This document shows positions 59,415 to 64,000 of a stretch of 64,000 nucleotides of DNA, piece by piece (position 1 is the stretch's first letter; every line of letters begins with the position of its first letter). The DNA comes from Nymphaea colorata (Eukaryota; Streptophyta; Magnoliopsida; Nymphaeales; Nymphaeaceae): the NCBI RefSeq assembly GCF_008831285.2, contig NC_045147.1, forward strand, positions 12,031,427 through 12,095,426, written 5' to 3'. The notes under the pieces were generated by a model. It was not told the origin of the DNA. It saw nothing but the letters and a program-made list of their open reading frames with translations, and searched no databases. Both the position numbers and the translations under genes were made by a program.

Positions 59415-62400
59415 TCAAAGAAGCCGATGAACTGCGCGGACATGAAGGCCCTGATCAATGTGAAGGGTCAGCATAGTTTTGTAAGTCACCTCTTTAGATG
59501 GGTCCTTTAGATTGAATCTAAAGAAAGCGGTAAGCAATGCAGCTACTATCTTCATCTGCCGATACGCGAAATCTTTACCCAAGCACGTCCGTGGACCAGC
59601 CTGTGACAGTGAATGAAAAAAAAAATTGAGATTTTCTTTCTTCTAACCTGACAAGGATCTTGACATAATGTTAGTTATCATGTGTATAAATGATGAATCA
59701 AAACATTCGAGAGCTAACATGCGTGCCATATATGATTGTATAAAGAACTGTACTTACATGAAATGCTGGAAATTTGAAAGCGGATTCTGGTCGGAAAACT
59801 CCATCGTGGAGCCATCTCTCTGGCCTGAAATCCTCCGCATCGTCGCCCCAGATGTACTTCATCCTGCCCATCGCGTAAGTTACATGGTTGACTCCATCAC
59901 CTTTCTTCACTTTGAATCCATCAGGGAGGATGTCATCCTCGCATGCACACTGTCTATCCTGGGAAAACCCAATTAACATGCATATTTATCTGGTTTGAGT
60001 GGCTGAAAGAAATCAATATCAAGTTTAAAGCAAACAGCCAGCATGACAGTGACTTTCCCTATTACAGAAAAAGAAAAAGACGCTCCTACAATTTCAGAAA
60101 CAAGAAGGACCATCTTTGAAAGTTATTCTTCAGAAGATGGGCAAATGTCTATAACTATCTTAGAGATTTCATACCACGAGCTTCACACATGGCACTCTAG
60201 TCGTGTGTCTCTCGTGGCCTTTCATAGACATTGACAGTTTCACCATGGTCTCTCTTGCTAAAATTACTAGAAACTCTTTCTTGCACTAACTGTCATCACA
60301 AGTGAAAAAAGCTGCAAATTGAAAGGTAGGGTTATTTTATTTGAGTGATGCCATGTTTCAATGTGCTTTGTCACTGGTGATCAAGTTAATGACTTGAAGT
60401 ACCATGTTACTCCTAAAATCTGAAAAGGGGGAATAGAAAAAGCACTGACATACACTCTGAATGACAAAATACCATCATCAAATCTGTGTGTGTATGTGCA
60501 GGTGCGTGCAAACATGTGCAAAGCTTCTATGCGTCTTCTTATATAACAGAACAGTTATGTTATATGCTATTTATCGAAGATGTATTAAACCAATTGTCTT
60601 CAGTCAGATAAGAATGTCAAAGCAGAGGAATTATAATGCTTACAAGGGGGACTGCAGGGTACAATCTCAAGGTTTCACTCAAAGCAGCATGAAGATACTG
60701 CAGCTTTTCTAATGCTCCTTCTGTAAGTTTTTCCACAAACTGAGTAAACTGTCCTTTTTCACAAGAACCAACTATTTCCTTGACCTCCTGTGCAATCTTC
60801 TCTTGTATAAGAGGATGCTTGCAGAGCAAATATATGAACCATGAAAGCGTGCCCCCAGTCGTATCTTTCCCGGCAAACATGAAGTTCAAAATGATATCCC
60901 TCAAGTAACGATCGTTCATGGTCTCCGGATTCTTCTCACTTTCCAAAAGGAACCTTGACAGAATATCTTCCTTCACCTATTGTTATTTTCAAAACCCAGC
61001 AAATCATGTCTCTGCATTTGAAAAACTTACATAATTTGTTTCCAAATGAGAGGGTCTAAAAGGTTTATGCTTAGTCTAAAAGGTTTATGCTTACATATGA
61101 ACTTTGATGGCACAAGTACTGCTTCCGTCTAGAACTGATGATTTTATAGATGAATTCATCAATCACTGCAATATTTTTTCTGAGTGTTGCTTCTGTACCA
61201 ACATTGAAAAATCTCTCGACCTTCCAGAATAAGTCAACGTAACGGTGAAATGTCAAAGCGTTCGATTCATCAAAAGCCTTGGCGAATGCAATCGCTTCCT
61301 CATTAGATCCATCCAAAATATTCAATTTGAGCCCAAATCCAACTTCGAATATGGTGTTCATGGAATATTTAGTTAATAATTCCTGCATTGGACACAGAGA
61401 TACGTACATGAAAGCAATCACACACCACACGTATACTTGTTCTGCACAGTTAACAGAAACAGTAACAAAAAGATAATTAACGCTCGCGAATTATGACCGC
61501 ATGCATCGGTAGATCTATCTTTTGAACAACTTGATAAGCTTTCTTGTTCTACATTAATCTGATCAACTATGACATTGAATTTGGCACAGAAACCCCCAAA
61601 AGAAAAATAAAAACGATTATTCAAGACTGAGAAGCATGGTCGTCTCGCCATGGAACCAGAAGATGCAGCGCACCAATCTGGTTACTGGACGTTTTCATTT
61701 TTCTGTAGGACAGAGAAACAACTTTACTTTAGTGGGAGCATTTGTAATTTTTTTGAGAACAGAGAAACTACTTCAGTGGTGGAAAACCAGGTGGAACTAG
61801 TTACTTTAACCTGTCGTTCCACCATAGGCTTTCTGAGATGGTAGAGCACCGAGCGGGTAGAAGAACTAGATAAAAGCTCCTTGAACTCATTAAACTGTCA
61901 CCTCTGCAGCTATACTGGTCACTTGCCCCAAAAGGGCCGCAGCGTTGTTGGAGCCTTATGATCAGCCTTGTTCTACCAACCGGCGCTCGTCACCAATTCA
62001 GATGTTTCGGCAATACTTTTTAACTGTGCTTTCAAATGTTCGCTTCCCTGTTTAAGAAAAATCATGGTGGTGTCGAAGCGTATGTGTCTGACATAAGAAA
62101 ATTGGGTGGAAAAGGCTGCAACTAAAGAAGTACATCTACTTAATCCATGAAGAAGACAGGAAATCTTGTGAACAAGGTCAATACGCTCACATGCATATCC
62201 ATGGGCTGATCGGCCTCTAAATTATCTGAAATCTTCTGTGCAAGGACAGCTCCGTTCCTCCGAAAAACGACGCTGCTTAAATCTCTCAGCATCTTGGTGG
62301 AGAACTCGTAGCTTGCTACTTTTCTTTGGTGACGCCATTTCTGACCATCCACTGCAAAAATACCATCTCCAAGAAGATCCTTCGTTATCTCCTGATGATA

Positions 62401-62853
62401 CCCTCCCTGCAATAGCAATGAATTAAAGCATTTCATGGTCCACCACTGGTTGCTCATTGAGTCGCCTTCTCGACTCAATAACTTTGCCTCAAAAAGCCAG
62501 CAAGTAACAACCACCAAGAACAGAGCAGACGATAGAAGGTGGCCCTTGTTGGTTACCTTGTCATAGTTAGCAAAGTTGGTCTTCAGGATATACTCGATGT
62601 TCTGCGGGTCTGCAGTGTAGACTTCGCTCTGGGAGAAGAAAAGGTACCTGACTGTCTTGTTATGGGCAGCAACTTCTGTTTGGTAATCATAGAGACTATC
62701 CAAGCATCTAAGCAAATGGAACATAGTTCCTTTCACAGGTGGGTACGCCTTGCTGCCTAGAGATTTCCCTATGAAGATTCTCAATACACAGAGACACGGA
62801 AACAACAGGAAAAGGGAAGCTGCACCGCAACAGATGTAGAAGAAGATTGCCAT
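59415..62853 (-). CDS. CYP704: Cytochrome P450, CYP704-type fatty-acid hydroxylase, intact
   Basis: Six exons on the minus strand: 62853-62557, 62406-62191, 61382-61095, 60976-60644, 59958-59758 and 59600-59415 (stop TGA at the end). All introns have GT/AG borders in phase 0 and the frame gives 506 residues, the normal size. The start MAIFFYICCGAASLFLLF gives the ER membrane anchor; an in-frame ATG nine codons earlier (62880) is possible. Motifs: I-helix AGKDTT (302-307), ETLR of the K helix (368-371), FRPERW (422-427), heme loop FHAGPRTCLG (444-453, Cys451 ligand). NYDK, LLGDGIFAVDG and MGRMKYIWGDDAEDFRPERW are typical of CYP704. Known CYP704 members omega-hydroxylate long-chain fatty acids, for example for sporopollenin or cutin; the substrate here is not known. 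It is the only intact one of three copies. Confidence 0.93.
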
Positions 62854-62918
62854 CTCTCTTCCTCTCTCACTCCGTGTCAACGAGTGTCCGAAGGGGGGAA
62901 TCAGAGGTTAGTAAAGAA

Positions 62919-62920
<2 letters not shown>

Positions 62921-62950
<30 letters not shown>
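62921..62950. repeat. GA microsatellite
   Basis: About 15 AG units in the P450-3 leader/promoter; the P450-1 equivalent (near 36205) has far fewer. Confidence 0.9.
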
Positions 62951-62954
<4 letters not shown>

Positions 62955-63309
62955 TGGGGAGAGGAGGAAAGGACTCAGAACCGGTAGGTAGCCTCTATAG
63001 GAGGACTCTTAATCAAGTTCAACATTTTTTTTATTCGACTCAATTCAACCAGTTGCACTATCCACCGCCCATCCAACCAGTTGAGCTGTCCATAAAACTG
63101 AAAGCGAAGTCAACAGCAATGGATTGCATATGAGAAATGAGAAAAAAAATTATGAGTAAAACTATTTGGCGAAATTGGGTCGACAGTGACCCACATTGGA
63201 CAGCGAGGGTCGACAGTGATGCTCGCCGATCAGTGAAGGCTGCCGGCCGTCTCTGTGCGGCGAGCCTCTTTAGGGAGTCCGGTGAAGAGATTTTTTTATT
63301 TCTTTCGTA

Positions 63310-63660
63310 TGCCCTAGAGTAAGGGTATTTTTGCAATGAGTTACATACAGTAACATAATCTTGCCGTAGGCATTGAGCTTTTTCTGCCTCTCTTCGATAT
63401 CACCTTCAAATGATTATAATTTTCCCAATGGGTTGTTCCCATGATGTAATATTTGGTCCGAATCCATGAAAACCGACCTTGCATTTTTCATTTATGATTC
63501 ATCCCGTAAAGATGTGTTCGATATCACCTTATTGCTAGTAATATGCCCTAGAGATAAGGGTATTTTTGGTCAATTAGTTGCATACAGTAATATAATCTTG
63601 CCGTAGGCATTGAGCTTTTTCTGCCTCCCATCGATATCACCTTCAAATGATTATAATTAT
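63310..63660. repeat. Direct duplication, 234-bp spacing
   Basis: GCCCTAGAG...CTTGCCGTAGGCATTGAGCT and on to TTCAAATGATTATAAT occurs from about 63311 and again from about 63545, with small differences. The U1 partner region lacks this duplication. Confidence 0.75.
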
Positions 63661-63699
63661 AGATTTCATTTATGATTCATCCCATAAAGATCTGTTCGA

Positions 63700-64000
63700 C
63701 TACTGTATTTCGTAATTGTCTGAAGTTAATATTGTTTGATTGGTATTTCCATCACCAAACTCGAGACCTTGGTTTTAAGCTGATTAATGCCACCGATTAA
63801 TGCCACCGTCTCTGAAGCTATTTTTGGTCAAATAATCAAGGCTTGCTCAACACGAGAAGTATGGTTTGCTTTGGAAAAATCCTATGGGTCTCAGTTCCTA
63901 CTTGGAGTCATGTTATTGCAAAAAGATCTTATGTTTATTAAGAAAGGTAATTTAGATATAGTTTCTTAGTTGCAAAAAACTAAACTTTTAGTTGAGACTT
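63700..64000 (+). pseudogene. Copia gag relic, U2 copy
   Basis: Reads LINATDATVSEAIFGQIIKA-like and EVWFALEKSYGSQ, LMFIKKGNLDIVS, then a stop near 63967. Partner of the U1 relic but missing about 130 bp between two TTGGTT motifs of the U1 copy. Continues outside the window. Confidence 0.7.

Larger units (their letters stand above)
46347..64000. repeat. Segmental duplication unit U2 (continues past the window)
   Basis: Starts with the same bases as 9559 (shared GGGTCCGC) and follows U1 through spacer, P450 (copy 3) and gag relic up to the window end. It lacks the LARD and both copia elements of U1 but has its own LTR element at 52038-57985. U1 predicts that a partner of P450-2 should follow beyond 64000. 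Confidence 0.9.
62854..64000. other. Upstream region of P450-3
   Basis: Partner of 36148-37250. The first 150 bases should include the promoter and leader. It holds a GA tract, a 0.23-kb direct duplication and the start of a gag relic. Confidence 0.6.

Noticed and set aside
1..64000. CRISPR arrays, operons, prokaryotic signals and rRNA
   Set aside because: None seen; introns and retroelements mark the window as plant nuclear DNA. No convincing tRNA gene was found by eye either.

Overview
The window is nuclear DNA of a flowering plant. The genes have many short introns with GT/AG borders, the retroelements carry primer sites for plant initiator methionine tRNA, and the proteins recognised are plant types (beta-type Aurora kinase, CYP704 cytochrome P450, MATE, TCTP). 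I cannot name the species. All gene models below were built by reading splice sites and checking that exon phases join; none has transcript support.

Left part, 1-9558, is a normal gene region. It holds the Gly/Arg-rich 3' end of a probable DEAD-box RNA helicase (+), a five-exon gene for an 830-residue helical protein of unknown function (+), and a seven-exon Aurora kinase gene (-, 287 residues), convergent with the previous gene.

The rest is a tandem segmental duplication. Unit U1 runs from 9559 to 46346 and unit U2 from 46347 past the window end. Each unit has a non-coding spacer followed by CYP704-type P450 sequence on the minus strand. Three P450 copies are visible. P450-1 (28048-36147) is a pseudogene with a premature stop. 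P450-2 (38862-46346) lacks its first two exons, has lost a splice donor and is broken in its last exon. P450-3 (59415-62853) is intact with six exons and 506 codons.

Four LTR retroelements landed in the duplicated units, and the other unit preserves the corresponding unoccupied site for each. (1) A 10.0-kb element (9980-19991) with LTRs of about 2.9 and 3.5 kb and no pol has the structure of a LARD; it contains an intact 256-codon ORF resembling an FHA domain. (2) A young Ty1/copia element (30575-35288) sits in intron 2 of P450-1. (3) An older Ty1/copia element (38894-44109) sits in the last exon of P450-2 and carries an antisense TCTP coding fragment next to its primer-binding site. (4) A 5.9-kb non-autonomous element (52038-57985) carries a MATE-transporter fragment.

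Smaller items are a hAT-like MITE present in both units, microsatellites, short tandem duplications, a copia gag relic shared by both units, and a 0.73-kb U1-only insertion that looks like the 5' end of an unknown gene. The likeliest undescribed item is the LARD with its FHA-like ORF. The next is the pattern of three separate retroelements in one locus each holding host-like protein sequence.
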